Assembly: GCA_028673005.1 (NCBI GenBank) | Contig: CM054114.1 | Location: forward strand, 12,761,516-12,825,515 | From: Tanypteryx hageni | Lineage: Eukaryota; Arthropoda; Insecta; Odonata; Petaluridae | Direction of reading: 5' to 3' | DNA: 64,000 nt | Shown: positions 44,756 to 58,394 of the stretch, one piece after another | Position numbering within the stretch: position 1 is the first letter of the stretch | How the letters are laid out: each line of letters begins with the position of its first letter | Translations under genes and position numbers: made by a program | The notes under the pieces: model-generated | Seen by the model: the letters and a program-made list of their open reading frames with translations, nothing else | Told to the model about the DNA's origin: nothing | Database searches by the model: none

Positions 44756-47280
44756 GGGCGGAAACCCTGCAAGTCCGTTGCAAGGCGTCACAGGAATAGG
44801 AGAGTGGAGGAAAAGAACCCTTTCCGTGAAAGCATTCCCTACTTTCACTCCAATGTTTACACAAGTAGATGGGAACAGAGACGGTGGCACAAAAATCTTG
44901 TTTGCCGCAAGAGTCTCCATCTTTTTCCTCTGCTTCCCCTCCCATAGCACTTTTAACCAATGGAGGACGAGAGAATGAGAAAACAATCTTCACTTTTTTA
45001 CGTCTTTCTCTTATTTGCGATTGCCGTCTTTGTGTTTTCACTCGTCCATTCATTTTTTCCTCGAAAGCCTTCTCGCAGGTCATGTTCCTATGTTTAGAAT
45101 AGACTCGCTAAGAGGTTTCGACCCGATTCGGGGTTTGCATTTTGCGTGTGCTTTGGACGGTAACCAAGGAATCCCAACTATTGACGCACGGGGGTCTCCC
45201 ACCCCACCATCCCTCTCCACGCGCTAATAAATTATTACCGACCATTTTCACAATAAGACAAAGCCGTGCGAACGTTCGTGCAAACATCTTGGGCAGAGCA
45301 GTCGACTGAAGGATGCGGATATCTATAAAAAGTTAAGCAAATCTCTTTTTATTCTCTCTCTCTCTTTCCCCCTCTCTCTCGTGAGGTTTTCCCCGAAGGC
45401 ATGGATATTTAACTTGCCTCTAGGACGGCGGCAGTAAAACGCGCAGTGCATCATGGGGAAAAAATTACACTCGGAAGGACGACCCACGATGCTGCACATG
45501 GGCACGAGCGCTGGCGACAAATGAAGCAACCAAACGCACGCTTTAAATTAGCCGCAGTATCATCGTCGAAGTTGCGACATCGATGCAAAAGCTCTCTTTA
45601 GTTTCTCATGCGGTGCAAAATATGATTCACAAGTACTAATGCGCTGGTAATTTAAAATCCGCTAAAGCGCGTCTCACAGGCGGTCTTTATTGGGTGAGAT
45701 TAACATCGAAACCCTTTACCGCAGAACTATGCCGCGTAGATTATGTAAATTGCTCGAATTAGATCGCTTATCGAATATAATTCCGCCATTGTTCCCGTCT
45801 AGACATGGGCACGACTCGTCGCTGACGTGAAATATTAGCGAACAAATCGACTCTCGAACAAAGAGCAGTTCATTATGAAAGGCTATTAGTATGGTTCTCA
45901 CGAAAAGCCATTCTAGAAGGAGAGACAGCGTTCGGGTAATTGCGTTCCACTGACTCACTCGGCCGAGGAATTTCGTTTTGCCTCGGCACATGATTAGTGG
46001 ACACATAGCAAAGGATTCTTCCGCAACTGATACTGTAAACTGAGACTCGAGGCTTTCATTAGACTCCTTCTGACAAAATAAAAGCGACTGCTGGAGAATA
46101 TTTCATATTATTGTTAGAACAATGAAATACTGCTCATTACGATTCTACGAAGGAATGTTATGTTCTGGGATTCGAAACAAAACGACGCACGGGAGATGGC
46201 GCTGCGAAAAAACAACTTGTTTTTTTACCTGCCACTGGCATTTTCAACCGCACACACTATTAAGGTAATACGAAGGGCTGCTGCCACGCAATTCGGACGA
46301 ATTTTCAACTACCGATGTGAAATCGTCTGAAAATTTTAGCGTCAGAGGCGTAAAAATATGCGCTTGCGAGCTGCGCCACACAAATGCAAGTGACTTTTCC
46401 CAATTCTTTCACTGCATGCCTTGCAAGGCCGCCTTCTCGTCGCTGTCCTAAAATATGCCTGATTCTTTTTCGCAACTTTCTGCTGGAGACTCCTTCGCTA
46501 ATTTTAGCGACCGGCATATTCGTTAGTTTTCGCGACGATGACGTTAAAACCACCTATAGAGGTCTTAAGTCATAGGATGAAAATCCTTCCTCGAGTTCTA
46601 TTTGTCGATCACTTTGCATGCGAACATAATTTAGGAAATTCTCGTCTCTTCGCGAATACCAACCGTTGGGGCGTAACAGTTTTGCAGACGGCGTCGCAAG
46701 GTAGGTCGCATAGCGTCCTCTTTATCCGATTCCTGACCGCAACGTGGCCTCAAGGCACGGCGACGCGGAAGGCCGTGGGTTCTTTTCTCAATTAGTCAAG
46801 GATTCACCACCACAACAGTGTCGAGGGCGTTGCATAACCAGACGATTATTAGGAGTGGGGAGCGTAAGGTCCGCTTGTGTGGGGGCGCCATCGCTTCGGA
46901 AGGAAGATCACGGTTTTTTTATAGATATTAACGCCGAGACGCTAACGCTTTAATCAAACACAGCGGTGGTTACCATGGGAGATAATGCCGGCGGCGGACG
47001 AGAGGTGGCGGTTAGGAGAGGGGGCGGTTAGGAGAGGCGGCGGTGGATGGTTGAGAGAGCAGGAGTCGGAAGGCGAAAGGAACAGTGTGTCCTGTTGTGC
47101 TTCCAGGAATATGTGCATCTTTAATGGGAGGCAAAGTGACGTATAAAATATTTATGGTCGGAGGAGGAAGATAAATCAACGGTTTGCTAGCTGCCATGTG
47201 GAAGAGGTGCCAGAGATGAAGGGGGTGGGGGCAAGGGGAGGGAGGAGGGGGAGGGGGAAGGAAGGAGGGGAGAGGGAGAG
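44756..47280. other. Unique sequence with short CT and G-rich runs
   Basis: Includes a CT run at 45,352-45,382 and a G-rich stretch at 47,218-47,280 just before the hAT element. 46,280-46,980 is CpG-rich. Frames of 60-96 codons are unrecognised. Confidence 0.5.
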
Positions 47281-47288
47281 CCCTATAG

Positions 47289-47743
47289 CAGAGGTCCACA
47301 ACTCAAAAGTTGACAAGGACCAAAATCGACCTTGATTGGACCTAGGCGGGCCACGCTATGAAAGTTTTGTACATAAAAATTTAAGCACACTATTGTAGAT
47401 TCAGTAATTGCCGTGACAACTTTTACATGCAGTTTTTATGCGGCATAAATGCAATTTACTTAATGGGAGATGTTGCACCGTTTTTCTCTCGTCATTCCAC
47501 TTATATCCGGCATAATGCTGGTAGCTGCTTAGAACTCTAATCTGTCAGTGCTGAACGTGATGGAGCTTTGTTTGATTTCGTAAGAAATAATGTTTGTTCA
47601 CACATGCGATAAATATCCATAACACATTTTACTTGTATTTTTTACGAAAAAGGAAACCACCAGCTGAGTTGTATCCTGCCGGGCCACACAAAATGTGTCG
47701 GCGGGCCAAATTTAGCCCGCGGGCCGTATGTTGTGCACCCCTG
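47289..47743. mobile_element. hAT element, 455 bp, with target duplication
   Basis: Left end CAGAGGTCCACAACTC, right end GTATGTTGTGCACCCCTG. The flanking octamers are CCCTATAG (47,281-47,288) and ACCTATAG (47,744-47,751), seven of eight matching. GGGCCACGC at the left and GGCGGGCCAAA, AGCCCGCGGGCCG at the right are typical of this kind of hAT terminus. Internal sequence is AT-rich, with no transposase. Confidence 0.92.
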
Positions 47744-47751
47744 ACCTATAG

Positions 47752-48845
47752 AATGATCGGTTGGGTGTGGGTGGGGTGATGGACTAGAGGATGGTTACGA
47801 CTGGGCGCTGCTGAAAAGTGTAAGTTTCATCGTCCACTCAACGCTGATCGCCATCTATCGGAAACATTACGAATTAAAAGAAATCACCATGTGTATAGCA
47901 TTGTGGAGGAATCAGAAAAAAACTCTATATAAGATTAGGTAGGTTGGGGTAGAATTACATTCCATTACGCCTCCCTGAATTTAGGACAGTGAACATCATC
48001 TTCTATACGTTAAAATTAAGATTCCTAAATCAATTTTGTGTACACTAATCAAAGAGAAACATCTTCGAGACTCGCGACCTCGAAGGCGAAATTAGCTGCG
48101 TGCGCTGATAAAAACGCAACCTTCCATAGAACTCTCGGAAATGCGAAACGACTAAATAATACCATCAATTATACGCGTTGCGTTAAATTCTTAAATTTTC
48201 GCCGTAATGCTGTTATAAAGCAATTAATGCATCCACGTTCTTGCGAGGAATTGCTGCGATAAAATGAATCTGAGAAAGTCAGTTACGGATGAAGATGTAA
48301 AGTCTATTCAAACATTACTGATAATAACTATCTTCAATAGCAATGACAATAATAAAAAACTACTTTATATTCCGTTAAATCTACATTATTTTAAAGTTTA
48401 ATGTTTGCGATAACGTTTCTCTGACGAGATATTGCAGACGCCGTCAAGAGACGTGAGAAAAAGCACCGCAGTGTATTTATGCTCCTCGTTCGGACCAGAT
48501 GCTGCAATACAAGAGAGATTTTCAAAAGTTTGTTTTGAACGTACGAACTGCCGCTCAGTGACCCTAATAATTCTTTCTAGAAATTACGATCGATGAGCTA
48601 CCACTGAAGAGGGCTGCCGCGTATTTCAAAAGAGCACCCGATTCACTCGACCGCATTTGACGGCTAGCGAAGTTGCCTAGAGAGCGACCATCTCCATTCT
48701 AGTAATTAGTGAAAATTCCCGTTCTGCGGTAATATTTCACGGGTTCAAATAAATTTCCTATCCGATGGTTTAAAAGCACTGTTGGAATTGATTGCATTCT
48801 GCGCAGTCGTTAAATGAGAAAGTAATCATTTTCTTTGGAACGCGC
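47752..48845. other. Unique sequence
   Basis: Mixed to AT-rich. A 74-codon frame at 48,038 is unrecognised. Nothing else seen. Confidence 0.5.
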
Positions 48846-48849
48846 TTCT

Positions 48850-49195
48850 CGCCGGAGAGGGAAGGAGGTGGGAGGGTGTGGAGGGAGAGCGAGAGGGGAG
48901 AGATAGGGGGTGGAGAGAGAGAGAGGAGTGAGGGAGTGGAGAGATAAAAGTGGAGAAAGAGGGAGGTGAGAGAGAGGAGAGGGAGAGGAGAGAGAGGTGA
49001 GAGAGGAGAGGAGAGAGAGAGAGGTGAGAGGAGGGAAGGAGTGGAGAAAGGAGAGAGAGGATAGAGAGGAGAGAGAGAGAGAGGAGAGAGAGGGAGAGGA
49101 GAGAGAGAGAGGAGGGAGGGAGTGGAGAAAGGAGATAGAGGATAGAGAGAGGAGAGGGAGGAGCCAGAGAAGAGGGAGAGGGTGGATATAGAGAG
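48850..49195. repeat. GA-rich purine tract
   Basis: Degenerate GGAGAGAGAGAGGAG repeats with local direct duplications (GGAGGGAGGGAGTGGAGAAA occurs twice, with small changes). The 142-codon minus frame is a serine/leucine/proline product of the repeat. Confidence 0.93.
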
Positions 49196-49829
49196 AGCGA
49201 GGCAGTATTTTTCTTGGCGAAAGGAATTTCTACACGTAAAAGCCAGTCAGACACGAATTATGTTCCGCGGAGCCATACATCTTCCGCCTTATATATTTCC
49301 TTCTGCACGCCCCTTTAAGCTCCTTTCCCCCACGCCCTTATCCCTTATCCCATTCCCTCATAACTCCACACTTCTCTCCTGACCGTCACCCCATCCACCA
49401 CCACCACGATTCTACCCGCCCCACCTCACGACTTCCCCAAAACATCTTCCGAAACCTCCTCCCCGATCCTCTAAAAAACTCCGCTTTCCTTTCCTTTTCT
49501 TCCTCTTGTCCCTCATTGAAACCTCCCCCTTCCTCCTGGTACCCTGCCCCCCTCTCTTTCCCCCGAAAGAAAGGCGCCTTAATCTTCTCCCTTCTTAACC
49601 CACCCTACTTCACGCGCTATTGATTTACGCTTGTTCCATTTCTTACGTCCTCAAAAAGGAAAGGCAATTAATAAATAAGTCCATGCGCACCAATGCTTCA
49701 CACACTCCCCACTATTCTAGGAAACGAAAGAGTCGCCAACAGTTTTTCCCCGTGATGGAACGTGTTTTTCTTTCCGCGAGAGAAGTAGTCGTGATCAACT
49801 TATATCCTAAATTTTTTGATATTTTAAAT
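49196..49829. other. Unique sequence, C-rich in its first half
   Basis: 49,300-49,610 is C/T-rich with CCACCACCACC and CCCCTCTC runs but no tandem unit. The rest is ordinary sequence. Confidence 0.5.
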
Positions 49830-50158
49830 CATGGATGGGAAAATTACGGGCCGCGGGCCACATTCGGTCCCTAAGAGAGTTTAATGCGGCCCGTGAAGCT
49901 ATGATGAACAAGAGGCCCGTAAATTTTTTAACACAAAAATTCATATTTTTTAATTCAAATTATAATAATGAAACATTTAATATTGAAACTTAAAAAACCG
50001 CATTCAGAATTGATTTTTACGTATATGGTATCTCTATGTGACTTCCGATTTAATCTCTAATCCGGCCCGCAGAAGCCCTGGAACGACCAATGCGGCCCTC
50101 CAAAGGGTTCACAACCACCAGTACGGCCCGTCATCAAGAAAAGGTTCCCCACCCAATG
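49830..50158. mobile_element. Degraded hAT element, same family as 8975-9322
   Basis: Left end CATGGATGGGAAAATTACGG, right end AAAAGGTTCCCCACCCAATG, both with changes from the hAT consensus. It shares with 8975-9322 the blocks GCGGCCCGTGAAGCTATG, TTTAACACAAAAATTCATA, ACTTCCGATTTAATCTCTAA and repeated GGCCCGC. No clean target duplication. Old copy by its divergence. Confidence 0.8.
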
Positions 50159-53100
50159 GTATTTTCCGAAACGGTCGACGCAGCGCAGTTTATTCGTTAC
50201 GCAAATTGACCAAAGGTTGCGTACCGATAAGCGTCGGTTTCAATCTCCTTAAGGAAAATGAGCGCGCGTATTCAGTTTACTCCAGCAATTTATAGCTATT
50301 GAGTCCACTTGTGTTATTCATTCAAGGCAATCCGTAAATTCAGCTCGCTAATCCGTTTCTGATATTACCGAAAGTTTTTTTAGAAAGTCGAAGCAATGCG
50401 AATTAATATCTGTAGCCTTTCTTGTCGAATGGCTTATAAATGAGTGCTTGCGTTCCTTTCTTATAGCTGGAGCACGCATAGAAAATTTTATGACTAGTAT
50501 TGGATTTTAATTGATAATCCCGATTCGACTGACTTGAGAAAATCATAATTCTGACTAGGATCGAATAGGAAACGAAGCCGAAACATTTTTCACCTATTTA
50601 TTTTTCTTACCAGTCCCTTTCATCTCTCCTGCTTGGTTTATTTGGAGCGGCATCCGGTTGGACATTTGAGCTCGTAAAAGGCAATTGACAACAAAAGAAA
50701 AACGACCACTGTAAATATCAAAGGGTTCCTTTCTCTAAATTGGGACGTTTTTGATGTCAATGTCTTCCACGTGTCACCGCGCCTTAACAACGACTAGGAA
50801 CCGCGAGCGATATATAATAAACGATTCGAAAAAGCCATTCATCCGTTGCCGTGGGAAATGAGAGGCGGCGGTGTGAAGGACCGTTGTCTTGTCCCACTTC
50901 TTTCTCTCTCTCTCTCTCGATAATAATAAAAAAGAAGCATCGCTGAGCGTGGGAAGGGAAGCGGGGAGAGTGAGGAAGTCTGCCAAGATTACGTGACGTC
51001 ACCAGTCGCGCCAGTGACTGCTTCAGACGTAGCCCTCCCAGCCTCCGAGCTCTATTTCTCCCACTCCTTTTCTCTCTCTCTCTCTCTCCTCGCTCTCCCT
51101 CTATCTCACTCTCCATTTCTCTCACCAGACTACGCAGGAGTCATGGGGAACTCTTTCAAGGTCAAACACGTCACAATCCAACCTTCCGGTTTTCCTTTTG
51201 AAACCCGCAACATCTCATTTGAAAACCTTTTAGCCTCGTAATATATTCTCGAGGGGGATGGTGAGGTACGGTAGGAGGGAAGGAGATGGGGAAATAGTTT
51301 TTTGACGCAGAAGGAATGCGAATGCGCGCTATTATAGCGAGAAAGGGAGGTTTCTTTTTTTTTAACATATTACCATGGGAGCCATCCTTTCGATAAAATT
51401 CCCTCGAGCTCATTCATTTAATGACGCAGTGTATTTTTACCATGAAATGTTTTTTTACGTCGCAAAGCAAAAAATCGCCGATCGTTTATTTCCATTTATG
51501 CGAATACTTTAGTTCATTCTTGTCCATTAATAACAAAGGGCTGGATCACCCATTACCCTCTTCTTGACGTTTATGATCTCAATTACGTAATTAAAAAGAT
51601 TTGCACGTTTCACACCAAGCGCGTTTAGAGAAATGGATTACGGTTATGCAATTTTTACGTAAAACGTTAAATTTTTGAAATCGAAAATATTTAAGATTCG
51701 ATACTTATTCATAGCTATTAAACCGCAGCGTTTTATTAGTAGGCAAATGCTCTAATGGTTTCTACTTAGTGGAGCCGTAAAACGAGATTTATTCCATTTC
51801 CCGCTGGCGCTCGCGATAGTAAAAAAATTATTCCATGAAAATCACCAGTTTTGTAAGCTCCTTCTCTGACGTGTTCAACAAATCACCTTTTTCGTGAAGA
51901 AAAATATTATTTTTCGGCTGATGGCTCGAATAAAATTTTAAAATAATACCTAAAATACTTCCTTGGATAAACCACTTTTATTTCGTAAAAACTATTCAAT
52001 TACGTTTCGTTTAATCTCTGATTCCTTATCACAAACATTATTTAAAAATTTAATGGAATCAACACCAAGTTGAATAAAAACCTTTTCGATAAAAAATACA
52101 GGGCTATGTTCTGCCGTATCACAGGAAGAATCATTCCAAAGACAATACAGTAATTTTGTTCACAAGGAATACTTCTCATTTCATCCAACCCTGAGGAAAG
52201 CATAAATATTTTGCGACGGAATACGCATCACATTCCGGGACAGGGTATTTTAGAATATGTAGCGGCCATAACAGTAGAAAACGATGAAATGTGCCCTCAG
52301 ATTCCCCCGATTATCCCACTGCCATAGTTGGATCGTCTACCGAGGAAGCAGTAAAAAAAGAAATCGGTTTTTTTTTTCATTGCTCCTTTAATCGTCTTGG
52401 GAATAAATTCCAAGAGAGAATCGAGAAAGTTACGTACGCCAGACATTTTGATATTTAGCTGCGAGCAGAAAGACCGGAGGAAATTTGAAAAAAGAGAGTA
52501 GAGAGAGAGGAGAGTCTATCAGTTTGCGTGGCGGAAGGATCGACGAAAGATGGAGAGGGGCCTGCGGATGAATAAGAAGAAGTTTCGTCCAATAAATGGC
52601 TCCTTAATGACGTCGTTAGGAGGCTGACTCAGCGCCAGGACGGAAGGGGGCAGCACTGGCGGTTGTTTGGGGAGGAGGAGGGGAGGAGGAGGGGGAGGAG
52701 GATGGGGAGTGGAAAAAGGGGGAGGGGGGCAGACGGAGGAGAAGACAGAAACATAATGAATAGCGGCTGGCGAAAAGGAACGGATGGACGGTTTTTTTAA
52801 AAAAGGAAGTTCTTTATTTTCTGTCTCGCTGAAGCAATCGTGGACAGTTCGGATCCATATTAAAATGGAGTATCGTTCTGTCGAGTAAAATATAAGCGAA
52901 GAGAATGTTTATTTTAGTCGATTGCTTCTTTGGTATAATTCCATCTGAGAGAGCAATTGGAAACACGCGAGCGGCTGGTGACCAATTCGTTTCACGCGAC
53001 AATTCATTCGACTGCAAAGGCATTTTATTTCGAATCGTTGATCGTTTCCGAGAGGAATGTATACGGTCACAAATTAACCAATAGAGGAATGTGTGAATAA

Positions 53101-53244
53101 AAGTTCTTGCATGTGGCATGGAAATTAGTATATGAAGCAATTTTTGTAATATTAAAATCGATGGAGCGAAGTGGGTTTCTACGTAAAGAACGGTTAAGAA
53201 CTTTCCCCGATAAAGCAATTCCGCCTCTCTACTACGGTCCCTGA
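50159..53244. other. Unique sequence with GA and CT runs
   Basis: CT runs lie at 50,898-50,920 and 51,070-51,120. A purine/G-rich tract lies at 52,655-52,740 (GGAGGAGGAGGGGAGG). CACGTGTCACCGCG at about 50,768 resembles the ACGTGTCAGCG motif of the 5- and 10-kb clusters. The 145-codon minus frame at 52,814-53,251 and the 113-codon frame at 50,784-51,125 are unrecognised. Confidence 0.5.
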
Positions 53245-53320
53245 CAGGCATGTCAAACTCGATGAGGCATCAGGGCCGCATTAAAGCAGTGAATGTTGCG
53301 TAAGGGTCACATTAGGATTA
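53245..53320. mobile_element. Orphan hAT-like left terminus
   Basis: CAGGCATGTCAAACTCGATG followed by CAGGGCCGCATTAAAGCAGTG resembles hAT ends that begin CAGGCATGTCAAACTC. No inverse end is found within the next 1 kb, so the element is truncated or the match is fortuitous. The right limit is arbitrary. Confidence 0.4.
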
Positions 53321-55530
53321 CAGTTATTACAATGAGAGCCAGAGTTGAAAAAAGAACTTTATAGGAGATCGAACGTCTGTTTTGTCATTAAAAACAACAG
53401 AGGAACCGCGTTCTATTGCACCTCAATAACTACAGAAAAATATTGTCTCCTTTTCACAAAAATAAATTATTTATATGAAATTCCAAACCAAGTTGTGACA
53501 AAAATTCGTATTCGGGCAGAAAAAAGGCACAGAAAGGGCCGAATGCGGCCACGTTTTTTTGGCGTAGCAGAATCTTTCGCCCAACGACGCAAAAGAGCCT
53601 TTGAGGAAGAAGTCTCTCATTTCGACCTTGAAAGAGCCTACTTGAACTTCGCCAAGGTCACTCGTGATGCTTTTGTCATTCATGATCTCCATTCGCGTCG
53701 CCTTAATTGCCTTCCTAATTTGGAGACGATGTCGCATGATTAATTAATCACGAGGGAACATGCGATCCTCCTTAATACGTAATGTAATTCGGCGCGCAGT
53801 TTTTTTACGAGAGAAACCCATTTTAATTATTGAAATCGTTATGGAACATCTCAAATTTTTTCAGGCAGTTTTTTCTGCACGTTAGGTTTCTTATTTCTTT
53901 CGCAATGCAGGCATATCCCCATTTTCCCCCTCTCCTTCCCTCCACCCTTCCCTACTCTCTCTCTCTCTCTCTTTTGGGAGATGAAAGGACCGCGATCATT
54001 CTACAAATCCAACCCGTTTCGGGGCTTTCCGAGATAAGGCCCCTCTGCCAAGAGGGAAATTCGGGGGCTTAAGAGATGATATACGAGCCGTAATATTCGC
54101 TACGGCATTTAGGAATGCAGGCTTTTATTACTCCTTCATCACGGAACTCGCTTCAATTTCGGACCAAAGCTTCCCATAAATTACGTTCTCGTAATTTACG
54201 AATATTATAAACTCTCCGAAAATGTATCTCCGCATCGTTATTTCATTCCGCAACGCGAATGTAATTCCCGACATTTCGTCATTTTGCATTCTTCGTCCAT
54301 TACGAAAAACAACATGGTCGCATCATAACGATGATGAGAAATTGCGACATCAAAAAAATTAACAGACGTCACGATAAAATTACGAAAGTTTGGAATCTAA
54401 AAATGACCGTTTTTATTTGTGAAAGCATCGTATTGCTAATTAAATTCTGCTGAAATTAGCAGAAGTTTAATATAATTAAAAAATACTATCTAGCATTGCT
54501 CATGTCGTTAAAAATTTATACACTTTGGAACAAGGTCAATTTTCGTTAATTTCGCGAGTGACTCCCGGATGATGACTTGCACTACTAAACTAGCCGTCAA
54601 GATATCCGCCTCACTCCTTACGCTATCGTCTCCTAACAATCAGCCTCCCCGACACAGAATAACGAATGATCTTGACCTTCAGTCAGTGAGATCCACTTGC
54701 GCAACCGGACGGTGACGTAAGCGGTACTTCTGACGTTAGGTAACGTATCTCGGGAGACGAAGAGAATGAGAACGAGGAAGGAATTACTTACTATCTCTCG
54801 GAAATTAAACCCTACGACATCATTACGCGACGGAGAACATCAATCGAGTTTCGCCATCGACGGATCGATCTTCGGAGAAAGCTCTCGCGTCGCATTCGTG
54901 GAGTATCGTTTTAGAAATTTTTTTTTTGTTGATTTTTTAGTTCTATAAACGGTCGCTGGTGGCGCGCCATCCACACCCTCTCCCTCCCTCCCGCGCACCC
55001 TCGCTCGTAAGCTTTTTACGTGCCTTCCCCCGCAACACCTGCACGGCAACGGATAAGTGCCTCGGACAAATCCCACGTGCACATAATGGTCCGTTTAAAA
55101 TACGTTCCCTTTCCCAGACGACCAACAAGGTACCCGAAACCATTCGGGCAACACTTGCGTGCACGATGGCCTCCGTCGGGAATAAATTACTCGCGGGTCG
55201 GACGTGGAGGCGGAAACCTCCCCTCTCCTCCCTTCTCCCCCCCTCCTCCCGTCTAACCTTCCCCCACCATGCATTTTCCATGGCGAAAAAAAGAATTCGA
55301 GGGATGCGCGCCGCGAGTATTTTTTTTGTTAATATTATTCCGGCATAAGCAATTACTCCGCAATTTTAGCGCAGCGAAATCCCATTCCAGAGACCGTTTA
55401 GCGAAATAAAAAGTCGTTTTTTCCGCTCCCTTCCCATCAAGATACGGGGTTTGTGAGGGAGCGGCCATGTTCCACCAGTTAATGAACGATTTTAATCTGA
55501 GGGCCAATATACATTATCGCCTCATCAAAT
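53321..55530. other. Unique sequence
   Basis: A 132-codon plus frame at 53,345-53,743 is fairly long for this composition (basic, with RRKRAFEEE), but has no recognised domain, splice support or repeat relation. A CT run lies at 53,950-53,975. Two opposed frames of 112-129 codons at 54,943-55,348 are CpG-rich and unrecognised. Confidence 0.45.
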
Positions 55531-55534
55531 ACAC

Positions 55535-55945
55535 GCTCCCTCTCTCTCCAGCTCCCTCCCTCTCTCCCTCTCGCCTCCCCCTCTCTCCCCTCCATCTCCC
55601 CTCCCTCTCCTCTCCCCTCCCTCTTCCCTCTCCTCCCTCTTCCCTCTCTCCCCCTCCCTCTCCCCTCTCTCTCCTCCCTCTCCCCTTTCTCCCTCTCGCC
55701 ATCCCCTCCCCTCCTCCTCTCTCTACTTCTCGCCTCCCCCTCTCTCCCCTCCCCTCCCTCTCCACTTTTTCCCTATCGCCTCTCCCCTCTCTCACCTCAC
55801 TCCCCTCTCCTCCATCTCCCCTCGCTCCCCCTTCCCTCCATCCCCCCTCCCTTCTCTCTCCCCTTTCTCCCTCTCGCCTCCCCCTCTCTCCCCTCCCTCT
55901 CCCTTCCCTCTCCCCTCCCTCTCCTCTGTCTCCCCACCCTCCTCT
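55535..55945. repeat. Pyrimidine (CT-rich) tract
   Basis: About 400 bp of CTCCCTCTCCCCTCC-like irregular repeats, almost free of purines on the plus strand. Opposed open frames of 172 and 159 codons here are artefacts. Confidence 0.94.
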
Positions 55946-57895
55946 CCCTACGACAGCGCTACGAGCAAACAACCGGTTTCTTTGATTAGACAATTTGGAA
56001 AGAAACGTCGTCCGTTTAACAGTTTTGGTTGTTTTTCCGACGTTTTGTGCTTAGAAATTAAAAGATCAGGCGTATTGATTTTTTCCGGCGACTCTCTCTT
56101 TAATTTAGGAGACGGTATAATCTTGCTTCATTGGTTAATAATGCAGAAAAACATTTTAATGTTGCTCCAAATATTTTTTAGATTGTCTCTATATTTTCAA
56201 CAAAGGAGGGAATAATTACAGAGAAAATTGCTTAAGAGGTTTACACTTTCTAAAACATTCAATTATGCGAATTTTATATTGAAATTGTTTCTTTGTGGCG
56301 CATACAACATTAAAACCAATTTATATAAATTTTATGTTTCAGTTTTTAGCCAAAGATTTCGCTTTCGCAGAAATTTTCCTCAAAGAATTTAAAAAACACA
56401 CCACTTTTAATCTCTAGATCAGACTTCATTAACACAATATCAACGAAAAGCTGAATATTTGTTTATTTTAGTTACTGTCGTAATATTTATCGCAACCAAG
56501 GTATTATTTAAACTTAAAAAAAAGCGTCGAAGTGAATGTGTCGATAGATGAGACGCAAAGTTTTTATCCAAGTCAATCGCACGCAATTACATTAAACCGG
56601 CAAAAACGCAAATCACCCAGACAAAAAAAAATTAGTTCCTTTAGGCGTTCGTAGTTTCAAGTCTCGAACTCCTACGACGATTTTAAGTAATTTTAACATG
56701 AGAATGATTAATTTTCTACACACACATCCCCGTGCTCATCAAAGGAAGTAAATAAACCACTGTTGTAATCGAAACCACAAATATAATGTTGACGGCAAGC
56801 GGCTTAAAATATAAAGTTGCGCTGCCAAGTAATTAATACCTGTAAGTTTGTTCGTAAAAGAAAGAAAAATTTTAGAGTCATAAACGGTTTTCTCATTCTC
56901 CCATTTAACTCCATAGACAGTTTCGATTTTTTTGTACACGGACAGACGGACGGATGAACCAAATATACATAAGCGATTTATTTAGAAAAAAGCGCTACAA
57001 ACCAAAGAATTAACTAATGAATGGCGAAATTATTTTCTTAGCACGGTTTTTTTTTTAATTTTCACTGTATCAGATGAATCAAGTTGCGACTCCATACCTT
57101 TAAATTGGAGTGTGGAGTTTACTAGAATTAGGTCACCTTCACACCCCAATAAATTACGCGCCACAAATTTTTTCGGCGCTCTATAAAAATATAACTTAAT
57201 ATTTTTTTTCCTTCGGGAGCATTCATCGTGGATATCCATTCGAATCTTACCTTAATCATAAATTATCAAACACAGTGACACACGTTAACGTTTTCAGTCT
57301 TCCCATCGATGACGAATATTTTCTAATTAAAATAAAAAGACGAATCTCTCTCATAAAAAGCACGAACAATGCAATCCAATTTGAAATTGGCAAAAATCAA
57401 ATCATTTCCTTCTCCTCTCCCTAGCAACAAATACATAACTCGAACGAAAAGCAAAGAGTCTTTTGAAATTCCAAGAGACGAGGATAATAAACTCGAATCG
57501 AATGTACATACATGTTACGATGCAAATGGATTTCGCTTCAGAAATAATTTCTAAGATATTAAAACAAGCATAAAAGCCAACCGCGAGTCTTTTTATTTTC
57601 TCCGATTCGAGCATGTATAAAACCTTTGAGAGCGAGGCCTCCATCCGATAGCCTTTTACGCTTCACTCGCTTAAATTAATCACTTCAATTTCAAGAAGAT
57701 CGACCATTATTCACGACCCATAAAACGCGCCAACAGCCGCTCATATTTTTACCGCTTTTTATCGCTCTGAAAGAAATTACGCCTCGGGTTCATACGAGGC
57801 CGGCAAAATATGACAAAAACGACGGGAATTTATTGACCAGATCTAGGAAATGTTCCCATCGATTTTTAAAGGGTCTCTCTCTTTCTCTCGGTAAA
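55946..57895. other. AT-rich unique sequence
   Basis: Mostly AT-rich, with no coding signal. A CACGGACAGACGGACGGATG at 56,938-56,957 recalls the GACGGACGG part of repeat family A, but the flanks do not align, so I do not call a fourth copy. Confidence 0.55.
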
Positions 57896-57899
57896 AAAG

Positions 57900-58175
57900 G
57901 GCTTCTTCCCCAACCATTTTTCTCTCATCCCCCTTTCGCAAGCTTACCCTCTCCATCATCCCATTTCCCCTCCACTCTTCTTGCCACTCCCTCCTCTCTC
58001 CTTTTCTTCTCCCCTTCCACCTCATCCCTCACCTCCCTCCCTCTCTCTCTCCTCCCTCTCTCTCTCTCTCCTCCCTCTCTCTCTCCTCCCTCTCTCTCTC
58101 CTCCCTCTCTCTCTCCTCCCTCTCTCTTCCTCCCTCTCTCTCCTCCCTCCCTCATCTCCCTCTCCTCCCACCCGC
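57900..58175. repeat. CT tract with 15-bp tandem core
   Basis: 58,035-58,160 is about eight copies of a unit close to TCCCTCTCTCTCTCC. Looser CT sequence precedes it. Frames of 60-132 codons on both strands follow from the repeat. Confidence 0.94.
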
Positions 58176-58259
58176 CCCCGCAAATGAGATCGTCGGCGCG
58201 CGAAGAGCAAGAATACATCGAGTTGGATTAATGACCGCGGTTAAGAGGAACTGCTAATG

Positions 58260-58375
58260 ACTCCTCGACCGCGCCCCCTCCACCCCCATCCACACCTCTC
58301 CATCCCCCTCCACCCCCCTCCAACCCATCCACATCCCTTCTGCCACACCCACCACTCCCCCTCGCCCTACACACA
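58260..58375. repeat. C-rich stretch
   Basis: CCCCCTCCACCCCCATCCAC-like irregular repeats. On the minus strand it offers several runs of four or five G. No gene. Confidence 0.7.
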
Positions 58376-58394
58376 CTTAAGGTGGCGGCGACGC

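Noticed and set aside
44028..45083. 351-codon open frame on the minus strand, the longest in the window
   Set aside because: More than half of it is the reverse complement of the GGGAGGGAGAGA tract, giving S/L/P-rich sequence. Four other frames are equally open over the same bases.
53345..53743. 132-codon plus-strand frame with a basic segment RRKRAFEEE
   Set aside because: No recognisable family, and it starts next to a truncated hAT end. Conservation data would be needed before calling it.
56930..56960. Fourth copy of dispersed repeat A
   Set aside because: Only the GACGGACGG run matches. The flanking blocks are absent.
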